A DNA stretch of 64,000 nucleotides from Oasisia sp. SBJ-2009 (Eukaryota; Annelida; Polychaeta; Sabellida; Siboglinidae), in the NCBI GenBank assembly GCA_964017155.1, contig OZ024867.1, positions 22,633,020 through 22,697,019 on the forward strand. Reading direction: 5' to 3'. Each line of letters begins with the position of its first letter. Positions within the stretch are counted from its first letter, which is position 1. The notes under the pieces were generated by a model. That model was not told the origin of the DNA. It saw only the letters and a list, made by a program, of their open reading frames with translations, and made no database searches. Below, in pieces: positions 42,054 through 55,200 of this stretch. Made by a program: the position numbers and the translations under genes.

Positions 42054-42077
42054 ATATATATTATATATATATTAATA

Positions 42078-42155
<78 letters not shown>
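42054..42155. repeat. (TA)n microsatellite upstream of ATG4
   Basis: About 100 bp of TA with a few TTA interruptions in the first part. Confidence 0.97.
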
Positions 42156-42163
<8 letters not shown>

Positions 42164-42713
42164 AGTGTATAGTGTACGTTCACACTGCCCCAAATGACCT
42201 AAAAGGTTACGTTGACCCTCGAGAGAAAATATGACTGTTACATAACAACAACATTTTACACGTTGGTGTAAAATACGCGTGTATTTCTCATCTCAACTCC
42301 AGTGGCAGTGACAGTGTTGTGACAGTAGTTCTTCATATATATGTTGCATACCAAAGTAACATTTATTACATCTCTACGATATATAACTGTTAGACCTGAG
42401 CGTACCTGTCTGCGTCAAGAAGGCTCGCGCTAGAGACCGTGCATGCTTCGTTCGTTACCGAATGTTCGTGATATCGATTTTTCATTTACTCTGTGAAGCC
42501 AACCGTATCACGCTGAGCACTGACAGGGATTCCCTCATTTGCAGTATGCGAGGGGATTCCCAGTGACGCGTTATCTTCATTTGAAAACACAAATCTGATT
42601 CGCTGTCATACGGAAAGGATTGCATGCTTGTCCAATCACAAATGAGATAACATGGCAAATTATTGGCGCATGCGTTCTTGTTTGTTATTGTGGTGAACAT
42701 TTCAGGAGTTAAA

Positions 42714-45700
42714 ATGGATGTAGCGCAAACGGGTACAGCCATTTAATGTCGGTTTATCAGTAATTGGGCAAGCATATTGAGAGCGCTGTTTACAATTTCA
42801 TGTATTTGAAACACGGTTACGGTTATCAGCATACTTGCGCGTTCCATTCAAGCGACGCCATCGCATCATTAGGCTATTTCAAAAGTCACTTTCTCGTTTG
42901 TTGACAAGAGCTGCTCTCACTCGCGCTGTCAGTGACAATGCGTCACAATGTTTGTCTTGAGTCGAACTCGTGACTGAGCAGATCTGGTGTTTGTCAACGC
43001 TGCTGACAAGAAAAACACTTTCTAACATAACCTGTATTAGTTTTATGAGTGCATTGTAGAAATACTAAGTTTTCTAAGCTGCCGATTCGCTTGACATGCA
43101 TGATACGGCGATACGCCTACCATAATCATGATAATGAAGCGTAAAATTAAGAGTAAATAATACTAAATAGTAAATTAAGGATTTCTGCCCGATACTTCCT
43201 ATACTGTAGACGTAGTGACTACGCTATAGTTAGACTAGACTAGTTCCTTTGTTGAGTGTTTAGCCCAAGATAACATAGGCAACATACATAGAATACATAT
43301 CAACACATAAATTAAACAAGCAATATGAGCTGGAAAGAAGCAAACCACTTGTAGTTTAAAAATTCACGAATGATTGATATATTAATGCCATAATTACTGG
43401 AGACTACTGCTCTAGACACCCATGATCTTTCACAACCATGCTCACCAACCTTAACCTCGACATATTAGATAATAGACGATGAGACCAAAGACTAACATTA
43501 ATGTAGCGAACAGTTAAGGGATCTATCCCAGTCCTTCCCACTGAAACATTCTTCAGGCCCCAAAAAACAAACAAAAGACACTCAGCCTAAGCATTTCCCA
43601 GACCATGTATCCTCAAATGTTGTCCAACAACTAACAACCAACAACACCAGATGTTTCATAGCACCTACAACACACACTGAACAATTTAAGAATTCTTTTT
43701 TTGTAAAAACAATAGTTGACTGGAACCAACTAAACGAGTCGCAGGTCCAGGCTGAAACCATAACTGATTTCATCCGCCTGATGTGTGGCTCAAACACTCA
43801 ATAACATGTGCACACACCCCCCGTCGTATATAATAGCCCATATTGACTCCTTTACGACGTATCCCATTCAGATTCAAATCCGTATATAGCTGATTACAAA
43901 ATGAACAACATTTTGAATATTTGTCCATTTCAGCTGGTTTTATACAGTCGATGACATATGAGACAGGCATTCTTGAGTATGAGGACTTCCCAAAGACAGA
44001 GTCACCGGTGTGGATCCTGGGGAAAACCTACAGCACACTTTATGGTATGTACTTGTCTGTGGTCAATAGCTTTATCTAACGCCCGCCGCCAGATCTACCC
44101 GTCATCTGGGTGAGTGAGGTCCCATTTGGACAGTGAAGTTATTGCAGTATTTAGATATTGTTATTACTCGATATGTTCTAGCTTGTTCATTCTGCGATAA
44201 GAGAACAATGATTAATTGTTTTATTTTAGATGTATCTTCAGTAGTCACAATTCCATGATGTCATCCTGGTTCATGATACTATCCTCTTGCAGTTCCGTCT
44301 AACCTTTGACCCATTCCTCCACTCCTCAATGCTCATTCTCACTCGACTCTCACCACGGACTAATGCACATCAGCTTGCCTGTCATCATCACCACAGCAGA
44401 TGCGCGCACCAGACGCCAACACAAGCACAAACTACGAACCCTACCAGCCTCTTGCACGCCCTATCAAATACCAGCAGTCATTCTACGTACCCTGTATTCC
44501 ACTGTGGAACGCACTTACCGAGGAAGCTGTCACCGCATCTACCGCGGAAGTGTTCCAGAGAGCCGCCATCCCAGTCATTCAGACATTGACATTATAGTAG
44601 ATTGTTTTAGTGTTAATCATGGACTGCCTGCTTTTTTATTTTTGTTTAATGTGCTAATCATTTTATTGATCTATTTATTATAATATTTTATTAACTTATT
44701 ATTTTAGCTCACAGTGTCGCATCCTTTTCATTGCATGACCGTGAAATTCAATGTACAAATAATTTATTTATCTATTTATTATATATATATTTTATTAATT
44801 TATTCATCGTTTTAATGTACACTTAATTGTATTTATCTATTTGTCATATTTATTTTATTAACTTATTACTTTAGCACACAGTCACGTTACAACTGCAGGA
44901 TAGTGAAATATCACCTTTTAGAAGTAAATACTTGAAGACTTGAAGACTGAAGACTCTTTGATCGACTGGGTTATGCGGAAAACTGCATCAGATAAACCCA
45001 GAGGTATCCAGTGGAATCTCTTTTCCCAGTTAGAAGACCTTGACTTTGCTGATGACCTTGCATTTCTATCAGTAAAGGTCGACCATCTGCAGGAAAAAAC
45101 TGATAGATTAGAGAGATATGCAAAGCAAACTGGGCTTACCATCAATACATCCAAGAAACAAGTAATAAGCATCAACACATCACCAACCGCACCTATTACC
45201 GTAAATGGTGAACCACTTGAGTTTGTACGGGACTTTACTTACCTGGGTAGTCTCATCAGCAAAGACAATGGAGGCCAAAAAGACATCAAGGCAAGACTCG
45301 GTAAAGCCCGCTGTGTTTTCGCCAAAGTGCAGAATATTTGCAAGTCTAATCAGTACACCACCAAAACAACGATAAGACTTTACAACATTAATGTGATCAG
45401 AAATCCATCCTACTGTATGGCTCAGAGTGCTGGCGAGTGGTTAAAGGGGACATGGCAAAGTTTGATGTGTTCCACAATGGATGTCTGAGAAAAATCTGCC
45501 GAATATTCTGGCCAAATAAAATTTCCAACGTTGACCTCTATAAGAAGACGGGTTGCAAGAGTGCTGTCCTCGAAATCAAACGCCGACGGCTGAGATGGCT
45601 AGGACACGTCCTGCGAATGCCCGGACACAGCATCCCCAAAGTGGCACTCAGATGGACACCACCAGGAAAAACGAAGCAACAGACAGTGATGCCCGAGCTG

Positions 45701-46172
45701 AGAGAGATGGGGCTGTTGTGGGGTGAGGCTCAGGCCTCAGCCAAGGACAGGACCTTGTGGCGAAAGATTGTTGTGTCCTTATGTCCCACTGGGGACGAAG
45801 AGGATAAACAAACAAAAGTTGCAGCGAGGCTGAATACTTCCCAGGGAAGTAGAGATGGTGTCTGATTGAATATGGCTGTGGAAGTTTGAATGCTGCGTGC
45901 AGTTGAATGTACTATGTTTAATTTATTATTATATTCCAGACATGGACGATATTAAGCGTGACATTCTCACTCGTTTCTGGTTCACCTATCGAAGGAACTT
46001 CAGCCCCATTGGTCAGTTGACAAACCAATTTTGTTTTATGTATTGTTTTTATTATAACAATACATGTAGTGTGTAAATTTGTTATATACTGTAACTATTG
46101 CTACACAATTATTTTCTTTATATTTTAGAAACTACATTGTATATGTTAATTACTTAGTGTGTATATATACAC

Positions 46173-46262
<90 letters not shown>

Positions 46263-49200
46263 GGTCTTTTTAAATTCAGTGTAATATCAGATTTACCAGG
46301 ATATAGTAATTACTTTCCTGTTATACAATATGATGTAGATCCTTTTCTGGCTTGTATTAGATATTCCTGCCTCTTGTGCCAGAAATAATAATAATATTTA
46401 TTTTATTGAGAGCCACATGCAATGCTTCTCACAGTGCTATATATTCAGTAGCATACAGCGTTTGTAAGAGAAAAATCTAAATAAAATAAATAACTGACAT
46501 TCACATTTGAATAAAACAGTGGTATTATAATATATGTATGAAATTGCCAAATAAAATAATTAAGATCATATTATTATTGTTATTATTTTACCACAAAAAT
46601 TATAAACTAAGATTGATGTAACTTAGACCAATACTAGGCTAAAATGGATATGAAAATAAAATTAATGTTAAACATGATAAGCTGTTGTAACATGATATGC
46701 ATTTTTTAAACATTTGTTATGATTCCACGTACTTTTAATAATGTGTATATGCAAATATGAACAGACTGGTCTCAGATATATGACACTATATAGTTGCTAG
46801 TAATAATAAATATGCCCCATTGTTTATATATACCTTGCAAAGGCAAAGAACAAGCCAGCAGCCACACAAACAGAGATGGAAAAAAGTATGTTAAACATCA
46901 CATGCTGGGACAGAATAAACAAATATCTGGGTAAATAAAAGACAAAGGTCACAGACGTGGTTGAACAAGTGAGAAGATGGAAGTGGACCTGGGCAGGACA
47001 GGTCAGCAGGACACGAGATAACTGATGGACACTGCGTATCGCCACCTGGAAACTCTACTAGAGGAAGACAGGCATGACAATGGACAATGGAAATATGAAC
47101 TACCCCACGGTAGACAAGTATTGGAAGGGTACAATCTGGCAGAGAATAGTGCAAGCCAGATGTGGAAACAACTTAGGCTTTCGCCCAATCACAGGACCCT
47201 ATGGCTGCACACACATGGTGATGACCTTGTAAAGTATATTTATTTAAGGGGACGCGACACCGTGGATTTATCATTTTTGAACTGACATCTCTTGTTGCGT
47301 AGATCTCGGCTATTTCTCAACCAAAAGCATTGACATTTTTGGGACTTCTCCATAATACTGCTCCCCATGTTATCACAGAGAGAAATTGACAAAATAATAT
47401 AAGACAAAAATTCTACGTGACAAAATGTTCAATTCAATGTTTTGAAACAAATATTGTATAAAATCATGAAACAAAATTCTTAAAGTAATAATAAAAGTCT
47501 CTGTTATAACATGTAGATATATGTCAGCTGTGTACACACAAAGTTACAGTGGATTTGGCCTGTGCATTATGCAGATCTATGATTTCAGCTGATGCCACTG
47601 AAATTCAAAATGGCTGCCCCGATAAGGGTCTAAAGGGGGTCCAAAATAAAAAAAATATATACACATTCCTTTTGAAATATAATAAAAAAATTCAAGCTAC
47701 CATAAGAAATAACAACAAGCCATTTTACCATATTGCATTGCCTTAACAAATTGAAGTGACTCAACACATTTTACATTTGTATGTGACATGTGGAACGCAG
47801 TGGCTCAGAGGTAGAGGTTCAGATTCTCGACTAAGAGGACCCGGGTTCAAATCCTGTGCTGTCGTGTTAAAACCGTGCGCAAGTTTTTTTAACTCTACAT
47901 TGCTTCAGTTCACTCAGCTGTACAAATGAGTACCTGGCTATAGACAGTGGTGGATATGTGTACGAGCAGCCTTTGCACATTAATTACGGCTGGCTGCTTC
48001 CCAGAGAAGCCGAGATGGTGTCTGAGTGAACAGGTCTGTCAGGGAAGTAAAGTGTAAAGCGCTTTGAGCGGTCCTGGTTATTGGATTCTGCGCTATAACA
48101 ACTTACCTTTAAGAAATTAGAACTTACTTACCTTTACATGCCATGACCCAGTCGATGCATAAATTACATTACAATTTCTGGTCACCAGTCAGTGACATAT
48201 TAAACATTGAGATTATGATTACAGCATCAAAATTGTCACAGTAATCTCACCACTAACGTTGTCTTGCAGTGACAACATTTCAGTAGAGATGTGGATAAAA
48301 TCAGCAATATAAATCCGTTTTAAAATGATTGTATTTGTTGTAGGGGGCACAGGGCCCACATCGGACATGCGATGGGGTTGTATGCTGAGGTGTGGACAGA
48401 TGATGTTGGCCCAGGCACTAGGCAACCTTCACCTAGGGCGGGGTAAGTCTCACCTGGGGAAAAGTAAGTCTCACCTAGGGCAGGGTAAGTCTCACGTAGG
48501 AGGGGTAAGTCACACCTAGGCTGCTAGGCAGCATAACTTTCTACAGAGACCCTCCACCAGTCATTTGGACAGGTAAAGCCTGTTTTAGACGGGTAGAAAT
48601 ATGGGTCAAAATTTTAATGAAGGAGCAAAAGTCTTCAAAAGTCATAGATATTGTTAATTATGCCTTAGATATGAGTGTAAATGGTGTCAAATGTGTTCGT
48701 TGTCCATTTCAGGTAAACACACACATTTAAATTTGTAAACTGGGTTAACAGTTCACATCTATGTGTCTACCAAAACATGTGTGACTGGCACAACAGTTAT
48801 TCTGCATAAAGCCCAGCTTACCCCTGAGGTAAGTCTCATCTAGAGAGTAATTCTCCAGTAGGATGGGTAAGTCACACCTGAGGAGGGGTAAGTCTCACCT
48901 AGGCTGGGGTAAATCTCATGTACATAGGGAGGGGTAAGTCTCACATAGGCTGGGGTAAGTCTAATGTAGGGAGGGGTAATTCACATCTAAGGAGGGGTAG
49001 GTCTCACGTAGGGAGGGGTAAGTCTGAAGTAGGGAGGGGTAAGTCTCAAGTAGGGAGGGGTAAGTCACACATAAGGAGGGGTAGGTCTCACGTAGGGAGG
49101 GGTAAGTCACACCTATGGAGGGGTAAGTCTCACGTAGGGAGGGGTAAGTCTGAAGTAGGGAGGGGTAAGTCTCAAGTAGGGAGGGGTAAGTCACACCTAA

Positions 49201-52200
49201 GGAGGGGTAGGTCTCACGTAGGGAGGGGTAAGTCACACCTATGGAGGGGTAAGTCTCACGTAGGGAGGGGTAAGTCACACCTAAGGAGGGGAGTAAGTCT
49301 CACCTAGGGAGGGTAAGCTTCAGCTATACAGGAGTATGTCTTACCTAGGAAGGGTAAGTGCCACCTGGGGAGGGGTAAGTCTCACCTAGGGAGGGGTATG
49401 TCTCACATAGGAAGGAGTAAGCTAGCTTTCAGCCAGAAATGATGTGTCTCTAATCACATCTTTGTTTTCAGATTGGCGGTGGGACCCTGAAAAATACAAC
49501 CCAAAATACCACGAAATACTGCGGATGTTTCTGGATAAGAAGGACAGCTACTACTCCATACACCAGATAGGTGGCCACTCCCTTGTCTGGTTCTGTGCAA
49601 CATATTAGTTATGAAATGCGTATAAAAGAATGTGGATTAACAACACTAGAAACCAGGAGACTGACAGGAGATCCAATAGAAGTGTTTAAAATATTGGATG
49701 GGTATGAAAATATTGAAAGAAATATGTTTATATTGAATGGGTATGAAAATATTGACAGAAATATGTTTTTCTTGGTTAAGGAAGAGAGAAGGACTAGAGG
49801 ACATGGAATTACATTAGCAAAGAAGCAGTGTAGAGTAGATATTAGAAAATTTGAACTTTCACAAAGAACAATAAATGAATGGAACAGACTATCGGCTGAT
49901 TGTGTAGGTGCTTGTAGTGTTAATATGTTTAAACATAAAATAGACATATACCTAATTTGTACATTTGGGGTACATTTAGATAGATAGGTTAGACTCTCGA
50001 TAAGCCAAAGGGCTTCCTTGTCCACCTGCCATCTATAGTTGATTTTCTAGGTGGCAATCTTGTTAAAACTTATTAAACATGGCTTCCATGATGTTATTGG
50101 TCATATTCAATATTAATTTACTATATGCTCTGGTTTATTTTGTTTAGTGAAAACGTCTAGTAGTGTTGAACTTTCAATAAGCCAAAGTGCTTCCTTGTCC
50201 ATCTGTCATCTAGAGTTCATTCTCTAGGTGGCAGTCTTGTTAAATCTTGTAAACATTGTCAACAGATATTTGTGTTTTGAAAAATAACAATAAATTTAAC
50301 AATGGGTTTTGTTTAATGATGAATTTTCCTTAAAGGGCGGGTGCCAGCTCCTCTGCCCAGGATTGGCTGAGCAGTAATTTGTAGTGAGAAGTCTGCTGTC
50401 TAGAATGTGGGAAAGTTAAACACCAAAGGGTACTGCGGTTACATCGGCTCGCCTCGGGATTACTGCCAATCAATTTGTTTTGAAACTGGATGTTTTGTTC
50501 ACCATTTAAACTTGTTGCTGGCGAAATCTTTCAAATTACGAACATTGTTCCGATGTCGCGCTTACATTTTTTCCGGCCGTTGATTACGTTCTGATTGACA
50601 TTTCTGCGCGCATGTGTGATAAATGTAGTCATCAATGTGCAGCAAAATGACAATTTTTTTTGGTATAAATACCACAGGCTGTTCATTAACTCTCTTGTGA
50701 TGATTACTGTGAAGAGTTGCTTAAAATGTCATTCAATACAATAAAATATTACTTTTGTTTAAATCACTGTCACGGATTATGGCGCACTACAGTCACGTGA
50801 TTTACGCATGCTATCAAAACCTGCCTCAAAACCTGTTTGCCTCGTGTTAATTTGCTACAAACAACTTTGCTGAGAGGTTATATACATCCTAGTGAACAAC
50901 CCGTAGCATCTATACAATAAATGTTTTGTCTATTCGCTGCACATTAATGATTTAACATTTATCACATGCGCAGAAATGTCAATCGGAACGTTTTTAACGC
51001 CGGAAAATGTAAGCGGTATGCCGAACTTAGTAAAGTAACTAAACACAAATTGGCACGCAAAAACCATCAACATGCATGTTGTAGGTATAAGAAAGTAATA
51101 TTAAATTAAAAAATAAAACCTGAGAGCTGGCCCCTTGCTTTAATAGTTCTTTGTCTTAGTGAAACGATCTCCTGGCGTTCTGAGATGACCCCTGTTGTGT
51201 GTGTGGTTGCAGCCAGCATGGGAGTGTCTGAAGGGAAAGAAGTGGGGGAGTGGTTTGGTCCCAACACAATAGCCCAAGTTTTAAAGTAAGTATACTTCAG
51301 TGTCTCATCCAGCTCATGACTGTTTTAAAGATATTTTACTCTGAACTTCTGACTAATAATCACCTGTCAGAATAGTGAATCTCCTGCTAATAATCTCTTG
51401 TCAGAATGGTTGACTTCCTGCTAATAATCACCTGTTAGGACAGTCAAATTCCTGCTAATAATATCCCGTCAGAACATTGCTAATAATCTCATGTCAGAAC
51501 AGTCAACCCACTGCTAATAATCTCATGTCAGAACAGTCAACCCACTGCTAATAATCTCATGTCAGAACAGTCAACCCACTGCTAATAATCTCCTGTCAGA
51601 ACAGTCAACCTACTGCAAATAATCTCATGTCAGAACAGTCAACCCACTGCTAATAATCTCATGTCAGAACAGTCAACCCACTGCTAATAATCTCCTACCA
51701 GAACGGTCAACTCACTGCTAATAATCTCATGTCAGAACAGTCAACCCACTGCTAATAATCTCCTGTCAGAACAGTCAACCCACTGCTAATAATCTCCTGT
51801 CAGAACAGTCAACCCACTGCTAATAATCTCCTGTCAGAACAGTCAACCCACTGCTAATAATCAGTACATTTTGTATTTGTCTTGTTATAGAATTTATGTG
51901 ATATTGTGAAATAAATCTCTGCCATTATAACATACAAGTAATAAGTTTAGCACTTGTTTATTTTAAAGGGATATTGTTTATGTTTACATTGTTTAATTAG
52001 TTTACTTATTATTTTAGAAAGCTGGCTGTTTATGACGAATGGAGCAACCTAGTTCTACACATTTCCCTTGACAACACTGTCATCACACAAGACATCAGTA
52101 AGTGTTGCCATGGCAACTGCCATATCTACTCCAAATTATGTAGTGTTGTAACCATCTTACTTTTTTGTGTGCAAAATTGTCATATTTCAGGCTTGTTTGG

Positions 52201-55200
52201 GAAAAAAGACTGTTTTTAGACCTAGTCAAATTAAAACAAATTCCCTTTTCAAATATGGCAAGGGTTGTAACTAGGTCTCCAAGTTTTACTTTTCAAAAGT
52301 CAATGCATTGGTTTCCTGTACAATATTGTATCATCTTTAAGATCTGTACTGCTATTATAAACGCGGTGCATTATACAGTACAGTCCGTCAATGACACCAT
52401 CACTGCTAAAAACATAACAAAAGCAACCTTGCTTGCTTGCTTGTTGCACAGTCTATGCATGATTTATAAAACTAATTCAGAGTGCCAGCCAATGTCAGTG
52501 TGTACTGTGTTAAAATATTACACCCTGTCAAATGCTGAACTGAGTAGTTTTAAAATAAATTAAGAACCAACACACCTCATCTGTCGATGTCAACTGAGTG
52601 ATAATACAGCACTACTTTAGCTGATCTAAAGTAATAATCTTGCCCTCAGCACAGCAGCAGAAACATACAAATAAATTGACACATTGCCGAAATTGGCAAA
52701 ATATTAAAACCTATTAACACCTATTAAATTGGCAAATTAAAACCTAATTAAATATTATGCACACTGTAGGCTTGACTTCATTTTGCAATCAGTCGCAAAA
52801 TACAAATGTAGATTGCATGTTGAGCATGCTGAATTATATTGCAATTCACCGCGATTCATATGCGTTGACAAGTTCATAATATGGCACATCAGTAAGATGT
52901 TTTTAGTAAATGTAGACAGAGTGAAAATATAACTTGTTTTCACTGTTAGTGACATTTCAATCTAGTATTGTTCTTTGCTCTCCAATTCGTAAGCAATAGA
53001 CAATTCTTTATCGTGGAAGCTAGGACGAACAGACAGGAAACAAACATGATGTCAGTGCAAAACAAACAATTCCTTTATTGTATGATTTGCCTTATTTTGG
53101 AGCAAACATTTGTCGATGAGTGTGACATTTCGGCCCATAGCTGACAGGCCGAAACATCGCACTCATCAACAAATTTGTGCTCCAAATTAAGTCATATCAT
53201 ACAATAAATCATTCTTGGATCCAGGAACAATACATTCCATAAACAATTCCTTCAACATATTTATTGTACCTAAAGTTTATTAAGTGCAATCAAAGCAATT
53301 GATTGGCCACTGGATTATTTATCAAATCTAAGATTGATCAACCCTTTTTTTCTTAATTTCTAAGCTTGAGCTTGGTTTCCAAGCATTTAAATGCAATAGA
53401 AGGCGTAAGACCACATTTGCATTTTCCATAGGCGACCATTATAACGTTTCCTTCATTTCCTATTAATCTTGATCAGCTCTCTTATTGACAATTTCACAGC
53501 ATGTTTACCCTCCATAGACAGAGGTTCAGTGAAAAATTTGTGAACTTTTAATACCTCAGGCTCCCACAAAGTTCATTCAAACTTTACACCCCTCCATTTC
53601 TGCTTGAACCACCCACGGATTGCCCCTGATTACATCACCAAGCAAAATGACAAATGTATTAATACGCAGAAATGCACCGAATGACAGCTGTCGTAATTTG
53701 ACAGCTCTGATGTCACGATGCACAAAAACGTCATTTATAATCACTCCACACTACATATGTGCTCACAGAAATTCAGAAAACGTGCATAGTGCTGCTTTTA
53801 TAAGGTACTCTGCAGTCAGGGAATGGCGGACGTGCACCTTTTGTTGGTCTTACGCCAGAAGTATTGTTGTAATTATTATTCTTGTCAATATTTCCCAGTA
53901 AAAGTATCTCTTATTTATTTGCCTCATAGCTAGCAGTAAATACTTGTCCTAAAGGGAAACAGTTGTGGCGAGAATGTGAAAGAAAACTACAATCAGATAT
54001 CTGGCAGACAGTGTTCACTTTAAGGCACTTAGGCAACTGCAAAGCTATTGATTTGAAAGTGAAAGTATATTTTCAGAGACATTATGTCGATGTAACTGCG
54101 GTGACAAAAGCGAAAGTGAAACAGACAAACGACTATCGGAAGAGGAAGCTGGAGCGAAGTTGAGGAACCGTAAGACGGCCACCCACAATGGGCTTGACCA
54201 GTCGGATGGACATGAACACTGGACACAGTCGGCGGGAAAATGTAACCGATGCAACAACCACTGGAAACCTCTCTTACTCATCATTCCCCTACGACTCGGA
54301 CTCTCAGAGATGAACGCCGTCTACCACAGTCAACTGAAGGTGGGTCAGTAGTCCCCCTGACTCCACAGTCAATAGTCCCCCTGACTCCACAGTCAACTGA
54401 AGGTGGGTCAGTAGTCCCCCTGACTCCACAGTCAATAGTCCCCCTGACTCCACAGTCAACTGAAGGTGGGTCAGTAGTCCCCCTGACTCCACAGTCAATA
54501 GTCCCCCTGACTCCACAGTCAACTGAAGGTGGGTCAATAGTCCCCCTGACTCCACAGTCAACTGAAGGTGGGTCAATAGTCCCCCTGACTCCACAGTCAA
54601 CTGAAGGTGGGTCAATAGTCCCCCTGACTCCACAGTCAACTGAAGGTGGGTCAGTAGTCCCCCTGACTCCACAGTCAATAGTCCCCCTGACTCCACAGTC
54701 AATAGTCCCCCTGACTCCACAGTCAATAGTCCCCCTGACTCCACAGTCAATAGTCCCCCTGACTCCACAGTCAATAGTCCCCCTGACTCCACAGTCAATA
54801 GTCCCCCTGACTCCACAGTCAACTGAAGGTGGGTCAGTAGTCCCCCTGACTCCACAGTCAACTGAAGGTGGGTCAATAGTCCCCCTGACTCCACAGTCAA
54901 CTGAAGGTGGGTCAATAGTCCCCCTGACTCCACAGTCAACTGAAGGTGGGTCAGTAGTCCCCCTGACTCTACAGTCAATAGTCCCCCTGACTCCACAGTC
55001 AATAGTCCCCCTGACTCCACAGTCAATAGTCCCCGTGACTCCACAGTCAACTGAAGGTGGGTCAGTAGTCCCCCTGACTCCACAGTCAATAGTCCCCCTG
55101 ACTCCACAGTCAATAGTCCCCCTGACTCCACAGTCAATAGTCCCCCTGACTCCACAGTCAATAGTCCCCCTGACTCCACAGTCAACTGAAGGTGGGTCAA

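Larger units (their letters stand above)
40181..42713. promoter_or_regulatory. Divergent intergenic region between nitrobindin and ATG4
   Basis: This 2.5-kb segment separates the two head-to-head genes. It contains the THAP relic, a CRE-like TGACGTCA at 40892-40899, a G run at 41767 and a (TA)n tract at 42054-42155. The segment just before ATG4 exon 1 has no clear TATA box. The promoters of both genes should lie here, along with the missing first nitrobindin exon. Confidence 0.5.

Noticed and set aside
47801..47872. Possible tRNA gene
   Set aside because: The A and B boxes belong to a SINE head followed by a SINE body; no full cloverleaf was made out.
48918..49307. 129-codon frame encoding GRGKSH repeats
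   Set aside because: It is the ATG4 exon 4 junction array. Only its first two units could be read in the ATG4 frame.
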